Shown one piece after another: positions 1 through 11,521 of a stretch of 64,000 bases of DNA (position 1 is its first letter; every line of letters begins with the position of its first letter). The DNA comes from Arion vulgaris (lineage: Eukaryota; Mollusca; Gastropoda; Stylommatophora; Arionidae). Location of the stretch: NCBI GenBank assembly GCA_020796225.1, contig CM036760.1:6087001-6151000 (forward strand), in the 5' to 3' direction. Made by a program: the position numbers and the translations under genes. The notes under the pieces are model-generated. The model saw only the letters and a program-made list of their open reading frames with translations, was not told where the DNA came from and did not search any database.

Positions 1-290
1 CTCTCTCATAGGTCAGATGTCATGCTTCTACAGCCATCATGTTCAAACCATCAGTTACATCCTGAATCCATTTTCTCCGTGGTCTTCCTTTTCTTCTCTT
101 TGCCAGTATGCCTCCTTCCATGATGGTCTTCTCCAGCCCTTCATGTCTTTTTATATGTCCAAAATATCTCAATTTTCTCTTTCTTATTTGTAGCATCAGC
201 CAGTTTTCTTTGATTTTGAGTTCTTTCTGTATAGATCTATTTGTTTTTTTCTCTGTCCATGATATACAATATATTTTACTAAACAATATT
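1..290 (-). pseudogene. LINE 3' ORF fragment (GHIKRHEGLEKTI group)
   Basis: Minus-strand translation gives SWTEKKTNRSIQKELKIKE, RKLRYFGHIKRHEGLEKTI, AKRRKGRPRRKWIQDVTDGL. This is the basic C-terminal region after the reverse transcriptase (RT) domain of an APE-type non-LTR retrotransposon. It is cut off by the window edge and has no RT domain. Relatives in the window: 41110-41345, 41755-41887, 46412-46840, 49790-50325. Confidence 0.75.
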
Positions 291-1010
291 ATGATTCCTG
301 CAGTATTGGTATCAATATATCAAAGAAAAGATGTTAATAATTGCTACATTAGCCTAGTCATCAAATCTTTCTTTCTGTTGTTCTTTTCTGCTTTTTGCCG
401 TTATGCGTTTTACAGGTTTAACTGATGATCGGTTTCCGAGCAAGTGAGAGCTCGGTCGCTTCATACTGTGGATTTGTTGAGTTTTAAAATGTTTATAACT
501 CCATCATTTCATCGTTTTCTTGCTCTGTCCTTTCCTCTTGATGATTCCATTTTCAAGTTGCACGTGACGGTTTTCTTGAGACTGGTACGTCCTCACCAAA
601 CGGACATACAATTTGAGTGTTTTTCAATGAATCTAACAACAGGTGTTGTTCCGACTGTTCTTCTAATTTTCTCATTTCTGATATGGTCTCTTCTTCATTT
701 ATTTACCGCTTTTCTCAAGCATCTCCTTTCACATGTGGTAGCCATCAAATAAAAGAACAGTTAATAACTGCAGTAACCTCGTCTTAAATCAAAGAAAAAC
801 GTTAATAACTGCAGTAAACGCCTACACAGACGGACTGATTTAAGGTGTCAATTCGTTGTAAGGACTTGTGACCTGGTACTGGTAATGACTGACACCATAC
901 AACAATATGAGCGGATAACTTGTAATTGGTTACTGCTTCCCGTATTTTCTCAACACAGGGAGGCAAAGCTGGAGTCTCTTCTACCATATCCATTTCCCCC
1001 CTTTTTATCT
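291..1010. other. No supported gene
   Basis: AT-rich sequence. A short direct duplication containing GTTAATAACTGCAGTAA occurs near 757 and 800. The minus strand at 840-960 could be a decayed RNase H-like LINE piece (VPGHK), too weak to call. Confidence 0.5.
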
Positions 1011-1011
1011 T

Positions 1012-1372
1012 TCTTTCTTTCTTTTTCAAATCCTATTTGCCTCACAGCTTCAGGTCAAGAAGAGATTTATAAAACGGGCCCTTGTATGCGCTTCCTAGAT
1101 AGTTTCTTTCGTCGCCTCTGTTATCTCTGAGGTCCATCTTTGCGTGGCCGGCCTTTTGCTTTGTACCCATTGTATCGGAGCAGCATTGCTCTTTGGGGTG
1201 CACTGTCTGATGGTAATCTGCTTACGTGGCCAAACCATTTAATTTGTTATTTCTTGATGAAGTCTAGTACTGAGTACCTACTTTTTTCCTGATGTCTTCA
1301 TTTCTCAACCGGTCTCTTCTTGTTACACCCAGCACTCTGCGTAGACACTTCATCTCTGTCGTGACTAGTTTT
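1012..1372 (-). pseudogene. LINE 3' end (LRNEDIRKK group)
   Basis: Reverse complement matches the 3' part of the LINE at 10184-12060: KCLRRVLGVTRRDRLRNEDI, then the 3' region and the (GAAA)n tail, seen here as CTTT repeats at 1012-1027. 5'-truncated. Confidence 0.8.
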
Positions 1373-1588
1373 GATGCAGCTGGCAAATTCGAGCAAACAG
1401 CAAGTTCAGCACCAATCGCGTCACAATAGTTGCCAGATGGTCGTTGCATACAATGACATATTTTCATAAGGATATTTCACAATTCATCTTTTTGTCTACT
1501 TCCACAGGCTTTCTAAAAAGGAATCATAAGTCAATGGATTTTTGAAATCAGAATATTAACTTTTCCTAGAGTAGATGCCTCACTGGGC

Positions 1589-1857
1589 TTACTCGCTCGT
1601 GTGTTGCAGGGGCTCGCAAGGGGAGCAAAGAATAGTAACACTACTACCTGCAAGGCATGTCGTAAGACACGACTGAGGTATGGACCCAGTGAAGCTACCC
1701 TAGTAAAACAAAAACGTCACAGAAATCGGTTGTGCTGGCCTTCTTGTAGAAGCATAACTGGCACAACGTACAATCGCTTTTAGGCTCAGATTACATACAA
1801 ATCACAAAGAGTGGTTAACAAGTGGTCGATATGAGCGTTTGAAGAAGTAGAAGAAGA
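1589..1857 (+). mobile_element. Repeat-B (SINE-like, GAA tail)
   Basis: Starts CTCGTGTGTTGCAGGGGC, contains GTAGTAACAC-type and CATGTCGTAAGACACGACT boxes, and ends in a GAAG-rich tail. The consensus is shared with copies at 6199, 16975, 18268, 28476, 35612, 48092 and 61140. Confidence 0.75.
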
Positions 1858-2128
1858 CTGGGCTAACTGACCCCATCTTTCGAAGCATCTAATGTTGTTG
1901 AGGAGTAAGATATTCACCTCTCGCTCCTTCTCTAATTAGATTACGCAATGTTCTCTCCAGAATGTCAGATGTCAGACTATGTTGTGAGTGCACATCTGTA
2001 AGGCGCGCTATGTGAGCATTTCTTGAAGCTGAAAGTTTATCCTCAACGTCCCTATCGTCTAAAACAAAATTTGACACCAACAATGTGTATGCATTCAGAT
2101 GTGTAGAAAAGTATAATATACTAGAACT

Positions 2129-2300
2129 CAGTGGCGGCTCGTGATCATTTTTGTTGGTGGGGCCAGACATTTTTCCCAGATAAATCATGGATTTGGTTTT
2201 CTATTTTGCTATATTTTAATTTATAAAATAATAAATACACGTTATACATTATTTTTGGGGGGGCCCGGCCCCACTGGTCCTTAATGACGAGCCGCCACTG
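2129..2300. mobile_element. hAT-type MITE, 172 bp, with exact 8-bp TSD
   Basis: Terminal inverted repeats CAGTGGCGGCTCGTGAT and (right end) ATGACGAGCCGCCACTG. Flanked by CTAGAACT at 2121-2128 and 2301-2308, an exact 8-bp duplication as made by hAT transposases. No ORF. Confidence 0.93.
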
Positions 2301-2568
2301 CTAGAACTCACAGATACACTTGTATATATTTTTCACAGTCAAATTTAACTGTCACGCTTTAAGGTTGTGTCAAAATTTATAGCAGCGAAATAGAAGCTGT
2401 TCGATCTGCGGCAAATGAGTTACACAAAACAAGAACTATGTTTTAATTCTATTTTAATTACATTGCAATGAAAGTTATCTTGTCAAATAATGAATCATTC
2501 TTTATATTTGTTAAAAACAATAGCATTCTTGTTACTATCTACATTATCAATCTATTTATGTGTGTAAA

Positions 2569-2815
2569 AGTTAATTGTATATCCTTTACAAGACTTTGCG
2601 AATCAACCCCAGCTTTTAAACGTTGTTTGTGATTTTTCTAGGTATTATTATGTTCAGTAGTCTGCCATTGCTTTATGAACGGGTGGAGCCATCATCCTTT
2701 TGTAAAAATCCACACGAAACAATTTGCAACCAAATAGTCCGCATCGTGATTAAAACTCAGAACGTCGTGGTTAATAGACCCAGTCACTATCCCCTCAGTC
2801 ACAGACGTCACCTTA
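2569..2815 (-). mobile_element. SINE-C copy
   Basis: Reverse complement has a tRNA-like head with a GAGTTCGAATCAC-like B box (here diverged), the core CGTTCAGAAAGCAATGGC-like segment, and the tail ending near AAGGATATACAATTAAC. Confidence 0.8.
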
Positions 2816-3133
2816 ATATTTTTACGGTGATAAATTAGCTAATTACCTTTAAATGTGCTTGCAGTTAATAATAAATGACACTTCCCATAATCTTTTCAGG
2901 CCTAAGTTTCACTTCACTTCCCATTTGTAGTCCCTAGTGGGATTGAGCCCACAATTCTCTCGTGTCCGTGTCGATAGGCGAACACGTACACACTACGCTA
3001 ATTCGCCCAACTTCCACTTTATGGATCAGTCATTGTTTAAATCATTAAATGTGTTTGTTACGTTTGTTTATTTGTTTTCTAACTCCCAGAGGAAGTATGG
3101 GATTATTTCGCCATTTCTTCTGTTTTGCGGGAA

Positions 3134-3172
3134 GGTTGGGAGGGAGGGAGGGAGGGAGGGAGGGAGAGGGGG
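3134..3172. repeat. (GGGA)n microsatellite
   Basis: About nine GGGA units, ending in a G-rich run. Confidence 0.9.
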
Positions 3173-3189
3173 AGTACCTGGCTTTCTAT

Positions 3190-3400
3190 TTTTTTTTTTT
3201 TTTCCGATCCAGAAGCACTTGAGCTTTTCAGCTCTTCGGCTCGGTGCCATGGACATCGTAACCCTTCGGTTCGGTGCCACGAACACCGTGAATCTGGGGA
3301 ATCTGTGGCTTTTTCTGCCTGCCCACGGAATTGAACCCGTACACACAGAGGGCTAGTCACCCACAGTCCAACGCGCTACGAACACGCTGGGCACGCGGGC
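3190..3400 (-). mobile_element. SINE-A with 13-bp TSD
   Basis: Minus-strand SINE: tRNA-like head (GCCCGCGTGCCCAGCGTG, later GGGTTCAATTCCGTGGG as B box), body with two related GTGGCACCGAACCGAAGGG-type segments, end CTTCTGGATC, then poly(A) (T-run at 3190-3203). CCTGGCTTTCTAT at 3177-3189 recurs at 3401-3413 as an exact TSD. Confidence 0.93.
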
Positions 3401-3636
3401 CCTGGCTTTCTATAAGACCCAAGCATCCCCAACAACTCTAAGCGTTTGGTGCTATGTTTAGTGTCGTGAAGACTCCTACACAGGTAGAGTCTATGTTTGT
3501 TACTAAAATCTCAGAACTGTAGTTGCACGGTTTTTTTTGTTCACCATAGCCACCATTGTCAAAGTAACTATGTAATTTCTTAATTTTTTGCAAGCATGAG
3601 AATATATCTATATTCATATGTTAACATGACCAGTAT

Positions 3637-3840
3637 TTTTTTAAATTCGATCCAGAAGCACTTGAGCTTACAACTCTTCGGCTCGTTGTCATGGACATCG
3701 TAACCCTTCGGTTCGGTGCCACGAACACCGTAAATCTGGAGAACCTGTGGTTTTTCTGCCAGCCCGCGGAGTTGAACCGCTCTCACAAGGGGCTTGTCAC
3801 GCGACGTCCAACGCGCTACGAACACGCTGGGCAGACGGGT
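3637..3840 (-). mobile_element. SINE-A with 12-bp TSD
   Basis: Same family as the copy at 3190. CATGACCAGTAT flanks it at 3625-3636 and 3843-3854. Confidence 0.92.
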
Positions 3841-3854
3841 ACCATGACCAGTAT

Positions 3855-4300
3855 AAAATAATTGGTCCTACATACCTGCTAAAACAATAATATTGAGTGG
3901 ACTCTTACTTCCTTTCAAATTATCTATAGCTAAATTATTGAGTGTTCATGCTGTGCGGGTTAGATTATGGTGATCTTTATGTTTGAAAATTGCACCAAAG
4001 CTTTGTTTACATCGCTGTTTCCATTAGGTACATACATGATGAAACAGATAGTGACTAAAACATACATTTTTTACCTATAGTTCGTTCCAAAATTCGTGAT
4101 CACACTAAGGTTTAATTTGTACGAAATCTATCTGATGGATACAAGTAATTTTTTTCATGCAGTCTTATATACCTCACGACGTTACGAATTCATGTTTAAC
4201 TAATTGGTAGGTAGCTTAGTTGATGCAAAAACTTTTTTTTAAAATAATTTTGCATAAGCACAACAAAATGATCATCAAAGTTTAGAACTTACAGTAATAC
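3855..4300. other. No gene seen
   Basis: AT-rich sequence without recognisable coding or repeat content. Confidence 0.6.
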
Positions 4301-4309
4301 ACAAAATGG

Positions 4310-5534
4310 TGGCGAATGATTGCAATGGCGGCTGCTAATATTGAGCAACGCCTTCTTGTGCTCTTGTACCAAGGTATTGTTCTGTCATGTATAGAATATG
4401 CATGCGCTCTCCTAACAATTAGTCCTACGCAAACAGTGAGACTGGAAAGAATTCAGAATGCGGCTATGCGCATCATTCTGGGATGCACCAAAGATACACC
4501 AGGAGTGTCAATGCGATTCCTTCTTGATCTCCCAACTATTGCTAACAGAATTGAAACTTGGAGGGTTCGATCATATCTAAGAATCAATGCAAACAAGGAA
4601 CATCCTCTCCATGAAGAACTCATTAAGGAAAATGGTGTAGACTCAAGAGAGGCAGATCATGGCTGAGTCAGGCGGAAGATACGCTTAGGAAAATATGTGA
4701 TCCTTCCGGAATTGAAACAGGAGAGGAATGGATTGCTGTGCCGCCTCAATTTCCGACTGCTTTCACCGTTATTACATCTATTAAGAAAACTGCTAACAAA
4801 ATAATCTATCACTGCTAAACGTGGAGGTGGAGGCTCTCTTGAATGACATCATCAATGATACAGATGTGTTTATTTACACCGATGGTTCAGTCATTCGCCA
4901 ACAACGCTGTGCGTGCGCTTTTTCAGCACGCTCAGGAGGAAAAATAATAAGAGAGGCCAGTGGAGTCTACGCAACAACCACAAGTAGCTTGACAATGGAG
5001 GTTCGGGCGGTTACGGAGGCGGTGAACTGGTTGGCATCTCACAATTACTCTTGTGTTTTCATACTCAGTGATTCCATGAGCATGATTCGTAAAGTCGAAT
5101 CAGGTATGGTGAGACGCAACTGGGTTGAGGTATTGGTACAGACAATGATCAGAGAAATCACCTTTATTTTTGTCCCTGGGCACGCAGGAGTTAGGGGTAA
5201 TGAACGAGCTGATAGATTGGCTGGCTTGGCTACAATATCAGAGGGAACTGCAATGGATCGAAGTGACATTCTTCACACATTGAGAGAGTCTTTCCGAACA
5301 GAGGAGTTTCAGGGTTGTGAATCCCACTCGCTGACCAGATTGAAAGAGATGGGTGTCAATATTGGTGCAGCCCGAAAAGAACGACATACTAGATATGCAA
5401 AGAGATTGATTAATCAACATCGAACTGGCGTGTTGGGTCGCTGGACGCTGCTGGATTTGCTGAGGCGGAGATCGGAGCACCTATGGACGTGTCCTGAGTG
5501 CTATGATGATAGTCCTCATATAACTGATAACTGA
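4310..5534 (+). pseudogene. LINE fragment with RNase H domain (I/Jockey-like)
   Basis: C-terminal part of a retrotransposon ORF2. The first piece (4316-4666) has the post-RT stretch YQGIVLSCIEYACALLTIS and RLERIQNAAMRIILGCTKDT. After a frame break near 4665 and a non-open stretch, 4821-5534 encodes an RNase HI domain: YTDGS near residue 20, the Glu in TMEVRAVTEA near 60, LSDSMSMI near 84, and GHAGVRGNERADRLAG near 120-135. These supply the D-E-D-(H)D residues that cut RNA in RNA/DNA hybrids. It ends with a Cys-rich EHLWTCPEC motif. No RT catalytic core remains, so it is a 5'-truncated dead copy. Confidence 0.85.
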
Positions 5535-6195
5535 TAACTGCAAAGGCGTATTCCTATTACATATTATAAAAGAAAGGTCACATAGTGAACAAATGATACC
5601 TTCCACTTCTATAAATGAAAGTAAATGTTGCGTTACATACGCCAATTACAGTCGGTAGGAAACATTGTGAACTGATTAATTCCACGGGATTCCGATTTTG
5701 ACATGCACTGAATTGCATTTAGAACACGGAAATGCTTAGTTATAGACAAACTTGACAATCGTACCGTAAAATTTCCACAAGTATACCAGATCAACATCGT
5801 GGTAAATGTAATAATAACATATAATAAAATTCTTACAGAACTAAAGGTTTGGGTGGGCAAAAACTACTTTTGGAACGTCGTCACTGTTACCTATATAAAA
5901 ATGCAAAATCAAGAATTTCTGTCAAGTGGATGATTTTATATCGGTTGGTAAAGATGATAACGAATTTTGGAACGAACTATAGTTGAAACATTGGGGGGGG
6001 GAATGATTGAAACAATACCATAGCGCAGGGGAAGCAAGACATATAATATTTGAAAGCAGTTTGAAAAGGGGCAAGAGTAATGTGAGGGAGGTAAGTTTGT
6101 TAAACATAATACAGAGTTATCTGTCGATAAACAAATTTCTGCAAGAGATTTGTGGTGTAGATGTCACGAATGATGCCCAAATATATGTAGTTTTC
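5535..6195. other. No gene seen
   Basis: AT-rich sequence; a G-run at 5993-6001. Short ORFs here have no recognisable domain. Confidence 0.55.
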
Positions 6196-6198
6196 TTG

Positions 6199-6720
6199 TT
6201 CTTCTTCTTCTTCTTCTTCTTCGGCTCCATATCGACCACTTGTTAACCACTCTTTGTGATTTGTATGTGATCCTAGCCTAAGAGAGATTGTACGTTGTGC
6301 TAGTTATGCGCCTAGAAGTAGACCAACACATCCGTTATCTCCGGTGCTATTTATTTACTACGTGAGAACAAGGAGTTTTTTTAACCCCAGATTAAACAAC
6401 GGAAGCAACGAATATGATCAACAAATAAACAGTGTACAAGTATTAAGAACTTCGAAAAACAAATAGACAAACACGGGATTCGAACCATTTACCCTCATTT
6501 CTTACGACACCCACCGCTTAGCCTAGCAATACGAGCGTCCTTACAAACACAACCAGCGAGCCATTCTAAAAAAATGACTCACGGGGAGTGTGTTTGTCTA
6601 TTTGTTATTTACTAGGGTAGCTTCCCTAGGCCCCTACCGTAGACACCTCTTACAACATGTCTTGTATGTTAGTGTTGCTATTCTTTGCTCCCCTTGCAAA
6701 CCCCGACAACACACAGGCGT
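6199..6720 (-). mobile_element. Repeat-B, split by a nested SINE
   Basis: The (CTT)n tail begins at 6199 and the head is near 6715. The body is interrupted at 6361-6604; TTATTTACTA at 6351-6360 recurs at 6605-6614, as expected for insertion of a second retroelement. Confidence 0.8.
6361..6604 (-). mobile_element. Unnamed tRNA-headed SINE nested in Repeat-B
   Basis: Reverse complement contains a GGTTCGAATCCCG B box and an upstream tRNA-like A-box region, and is flanked by the 10-bp repeat TTATTTACTA. No second copy was noticed in the window. Confidence 0.65.
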
Positions 6721-6863
6721 ATATGTAGGAAGTACCTAAGCACACACATGTTACCAAGCTACGGTACAACTCAGACGAGGTCACCACTCATAAACTGGTA
6801 CGTCGTACGACAGTCCTCGTCCTACTGAGGAAGTGAGATCTCCATCATCGGATAATGTTTATA

Positions 6864-7122
6864 CAGAGTGTTCAAGATAAAAGTAGCCTATCAATTGAGC
6901 TAATCTAACATATATTTATGAAAATGAGAAGGTTCAATTATGACGTAATATAGGTCAAGGTTGTGTGACGGTGTGTAATTGTAGTGCGGGAAGGGGCGAT
7001 GAAACAAATGTGACGTAGGACGAGCTAGTCAGAACCGGTTTAAATAGTAAATAGACACGGCGCAATAACTAACTGGCAACTTTTTATTTGTCAACGGGGC
7101 TACTTTAATCTTGAACACCCTG
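6864..7122. mobile_element. Mariner-type MITE, 259 bp, TA target site
   Basis: Inverted ends CAGAGTGTTCAAGATAAAAG and the reverse complement of CTTTAATCTTGAACACCCTG, bordered by TA on both sides. No transposase. A related half-copy is at 29935-30105. Confidence 0.88.
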
Positions 7123-7315
7123 TATAAGAACGATTCATCATTAACCGTAATCTTGTACATGAGCATATGTGACCTCAAGCATGTGAACAGGAACACATTA
7201 TCACTGTTTTCTATGCTTGAACTCGTTTAGATGTACATTTATGTTTCCTCATGGTAGTAGTATGTTTTCTTTCACTTCCAATGTTCACTTCTTATGATGG
7301 TCACTAGAACGTGAT

Positions 7316-7519
7316 TTTTTTCCCCCGATCCAGAAGCACTTGAGCTTTTAGCTCTTCGTCTCGGTGCCATGGACATCGTAACCCTTCGGTTCGGTGCCAC
7401 AAACACCGTAAATCTGGAGAAACTGCGGCTTTTTCTGCCAGTCCGAGGAATTGAACCGCACTCACACGGGGATTGTAACCCGTCGTCCAACGCGCTTCGA
7501 ACACGCTGGGTAGGCGGGC
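7316..7519 (-). mobile_element. SINE-A with 14-bp TSD (one mismatch)
   Basis: Ends and body as in the copy at 3190. CACTAGAACGTGAT (7302-7315) matches CACTATAACGTGAT (7520-7533). Confidence 0.9.
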
Positions 7520-7827
7520 CACTATAACGTGATAATAACCAACCAATGTGCGTCCTTCATAAATGACAGCATAGTTATTGGATAAACGTTCAATTGAATA
7601 TAACAGTTGCAGATAAATGAAGTAATAAAACAATTAATTAAACAAAAGTCAAATGTGGGCATTGAAATATATTTACATGAGCGAGATCAAATATGCATCA
7701 ACATACACATATTAAGCCTGCCACGCCTCTTTGGCAAACTGTAAACACTAACTATAATGGAAAATGAATAAGTTCAGTAGCTTTAGCAAACCATATATTA
7801 TGTAATGTTATGTTATGCGATGTCCTC

Positions 7828-8345
7828 CGCTGCAGCAGCCACCCTAAAGTCCATGTACTCACCTTATCCATGAGAAGTTGATTAGTATACCTTCGCTCTC
7901 TACCTTATTGTCCGGGGCTGCCCGGCTGAGGCGGGCGGTAGATGTCCAATGAGACGCGATGATCTCTCCCACCGCCGAAGACAACCCGTGCCGTCCTATA
8001 CTCTACGCCACTTGAGCTGGACTTAGAACCAGTAACTGTTGTCTTTCGTGTTGGTTTGGTCAACAAAGTCAACCACGAAGTGACCTCTCCATGACGCATG
8101 CCTGGGCGATTTTTATGGTGTAGCTGAGTTTCCCAAGCGTCAACTACCATCTCCCGACCTCGCTGATAGCATCCAGAGGAGTGCAAGCACGACATGTGGT
8201 ATCAGTTTGGTTGCAGGAACTGCCAGTAGGGCATCACTTGTTGCCTGTTCGCATTAGAAACTTTGCTTTCTACCACAAAGACGACAATGTCTGACATGTC
8301 CAAACTTAACTCCTAATTCTTGCACTCGTTCCAGTGTCTGAGACT
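7828..8345 (-). pseudogene. RNase H-type LINE remnant, interrupted
   Basis: The outer parts (7828-7904 and about 8268-8345) match the contiguous remnant at 46060-46205 (for example ATGTCCAAACTTAAC and GTTCCAGTGTCTGAGAC). They are separated by a GC-richer insertion at 7905-8259. Confidence 0.7.
7905..8259 (-). mobile_element. Unclassified 355-bp insertion with near-identical flanks
   Basis: Flanked by CTTCGCTCTCTACC (7891-7904) and CTTTGCTTTCTACC (8260-8273), a diverged direct repeat compatible with a TSD. The sequence is GC-rich compared with its surroundings. It carries an open minus-strand frame reaching GTCATGGAGAGGTCACTTC and further, but no domain is recognised. Confidence 0.55.
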
Positions 8346-9335
8346 CGACCATATGGTATGAAATGTATACCACATGTCTAATTCACATGTCTAATGAGGT
8401 TCACATGTCTAATTCAAAGTATGCAGAAGGTAGGATGATTAATTCCTTTCCTCAATTGAGGAAAATCTGGTGCGTGAAATGAACACACAACCATTTTGTG
8501 TCCGATTCGATAGTGAAGCGTACGATGTATTACGCTAACCAGTGTCACAAACACAACGTTACGCCCGTTCTTAGATCAGTTGTCGTTACGCACAGTTTAT
8601 ATAAGATTGAGACAAATCATGTCCACTCAGTTCAATCTTGTGCATTTCTTTCTACCTCAAACCTAATCCTATGCAAGTTTTTTAGCTATGCTTCAAAAGT
8701 TCTTTATTTGTCCGTAACCATCTTGTTTGCCCCATGTTCCTGCGGTGTCTACTGCATGTCTTGTTCGCCTTTATTTTCTCATTCTGTGGACAAATTCAAT
8801 CCATCGCCATCATATCTTTTGTATCTCTGTATTTATGTTTCCCAGAATAAATAATTTTCAAGTAGTTTATTGTTAATATTATCCTCCCACGCATACCTAA
8901 GTATTACAATAGTTCAACTGTAGTGATATTCATTTATCAAAGTGATAACTCATCAACAAATTAACGAAAGCAATAGCATCCAATGAGACAAATATAAACA
9001 GTAAAATATAAATAAATGTATTTCAACAAATTCGTAACGACTCTCAAGTTGACCAAGCATAAAATAAGTAACAGAAAAGCACTGGGAAGTAAAGGCTGTC
9101 GGCGGCGGGATGTTGACCACATCACCCATAGCGTGCCGATGGTGAATAAAAAATACAGGCCTTACACCATATTCAACAATATACCTCATATTATGAAAAC
9201 GGATTGTTTTTTTAAAATAAAACTCTTTAAGCAGCTATCTAGCTTTCTCATCAATGCATGTTTAAAGATACAATTTTTGATCTCTCGACATTTTTCCTTT
9301 ATGTAAATACAATATTTATCATATAATTGCTTTCA
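8346..9335. other. No supported gene
   Basis: Mostly single-copy AT-rich DNA. A short tandem CACATGTCTAATTCA unit occurs three times at 8374-8418. Two plus-strand ORFs (8498-8854, 9016-9306) show no recognisable domain. Confidence 0.5.
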
Positions 9336-9339
9336 AGTT

Positions 9340-10180
9340 CCTGTCATGCACATTCCCCACGGAGGTTCCCTAAGCTCTTGTCATGTCTGCTCCACACAGA
9401 GGTTTACTAAGCTATAATGATGGACGTTCCACACAGACGTTCACTAAGCTCCTGTCATGAACGTTCCACACAGACGTTCACTAAACTCTTTTCATGGTTG
9501 TTCCACAAGGACGTTAATTAAGCTCTTGTCATAGTTGTTTCACACGGAGTTCACTAAGCTCTTGTCATTCAATCTCCACAATGATGATCACTAACCTATT
9601 GTCGTAAAAGTTTCACAATGAGATTAACTAAGGTCTTGTCAGAGAAGCTCCAACGAGAGGCTACCTATATTTGTGTTATGTAAGCTCCACAAAGCTGCTA
9701 ATTAAGCTCTTGTCATGGAAGATCCGCTAAGAGGCTAACTATAATGATGGCATGGCAGTTTCATTCGAAATTTCACTAAGCTATCTTCATCAAAACTCCT
9801 CATTGAGATTCACAAAGTTTGTGTCGTGGACGATGCAGATGGAGATTTACTAAGCTCTTTTTATGGGTTTTCCAGAAAACTTTACACTAAGATATTTTCA
9901 TTGAAGTTCGACATGAAAGTTCACTAAATTTATGACGTGAAAGCTCCGTAAAAAGGTTCACTATGATACCGTCATGGACGCTTCACACTAAATTTTTATG
10001 CTCTTGTCATGGAAGCTCCACAAGATGGCTAACTAACAAGGTGGCTAACTAACAAGGTGGTTAACTAACTTCTTGCTATGAATGTTCCATACGAAGGTTC
10101 ACTAAGATCTTGCCATCAAAACTCCACATTGAGGTTCACAGCTCTCTTGTCGTGGAAGCTCCACTAGGAGATTTAATAAG
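9340..10180. repeat. Degenerate ~36-bp minisatellite, left half
   Basis: More than 20 diverged units of the form TTCACTAAGCTCTTGTCATG + GACGTTCCACACAGAGG. The same array resumes at 12065-12440 after the LINE. Confidence 0.85.
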
Positions 10181-10183
10181 CAC

Positions 10184-11521
10184 ATGCCAAGTAAACTTCC
10201 CAAGGCATTTCACAAACATCAAAACGACCTCACTGAGTATAGAACAGCTAGAAAACAAGCCAAGGAGATAATAAAGAAGTCTAAAATACAAGCATGGCAA
10301 GATTATGGCGAAACATTAAATTCAGACTACAAAAATTCAACAAGACATTTTTACAAGAAAATTAAAGCTATGCGGGAAAGACAAGAACAATATGACCCAA
10401 CTGAAATTATTAACGATGAAAACGGCCAAGCTCTTAATGATCCAAAAATGATAATGAACAGATGGCGACAATACTTTAGTGAACTTCTCAACCTACAACA
10501 GGAAGACCAACCGAACACTCAAGAACACACAGTAAATGTAACTTCAGAAGTAGAACCAAGCATAACACTATCAGAGATCAGAAATGCTGTAAATATGGCC
10601 CCACCTAATAAAACTCCAGGCCCAGACAATATCCCGGCCGACCTAATCAAAGCAACTAAAGAGGTAGGAATCAGCTGGCTCCATAGACTATTCAACCAAG
10701 TCTGGATCACACAAGAAACACCAGAAGATTGGAGGAATGCTACAATTGTTCCCATCTGGAAGAAGAAAGGTAGCAAGAGGGGCTGTACAAAGTATAGAGG
10801 CATAGCGCTACTGAGCCACACTGGGAAAATATTCTGCAAAATACTTGAGAAAAGGCTCCGCCACATCATCGAGCCACAGCTTAATGACTCCCAAATGGGA
10901 TTCAGGAAGAACAAAAGCTGTACAGACGCAATATTCGCCCTCAGACAGTTAGTAGAAAGGACTATCGAATCCGACAAACATTTACACGTTGCATTTGTAG
11001 ATCAGGAAAAAGCGTTCGACCGCGTAGATAGGCACAAGTTGTGGAAAATACTAACAACCAATGGGGTTAATGAACACCTAATCAACCTTTGCAAGAACAT
11101 TTATACTGACAGCCAATGTACGATTAGAACAAATACAGGATTATCAGAAAAGTTTCACGTAGGGTCAGGAGTAAGACAAGGTTGCGTACTATCCCCGCTG
11201 CTATTCATCACGTACATTGACCACATTTGTAAAATAGCTAACACCAGCGAAGGAAACAACCTCGGAGAACTCTTAAATGAATTTCTTTTTGCAGACGATC
11301 AGGCAATCATATCAACAACAGAAGAACAGCTACAACAACACATCAACAGACTCCAGTTAGCATGTAACGAATACAACATGAGAATTAACATCGACAAAAC
11401 AGAAGTAATGACATTCGCCAGAAAGGAAAACACTACCAACATCTCCATCGATAATCATCTACTAAATCAAGCAAAAGATTTCACATACTTGGGAGCATTT
11501 TTTCAGCAAATGGAAGAATAA
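10184..11521 (+). pseudogene. Reverse transcriptase ORF of the LINE
   Basis: A 445-codon open frame encoding fingers, palm and start of thumb of a non-LTR RT, which would make cDNA at a nicked target. Both Asp-containing motifs are present (FVDQEK and FADDQ). The N-terminal endonuclease is absent and the C-terminus is lost by frameshift, so activity is unlikely. Strong resemblance to the APE-type LINE RTs common in molluscs; clade not assigned. Confidence 0.85.

Noticed and set aside
3103..3360. Protein-coding frames across SINE-A (also 7304, 16588, 17847, 44791)
   Set aside because: They simply translate the SINE and its microsatellite flank.
8498..8854. Cys-rich 118-codon protein
   Set aside because: No recognisable domain; composition typical of chance frames.
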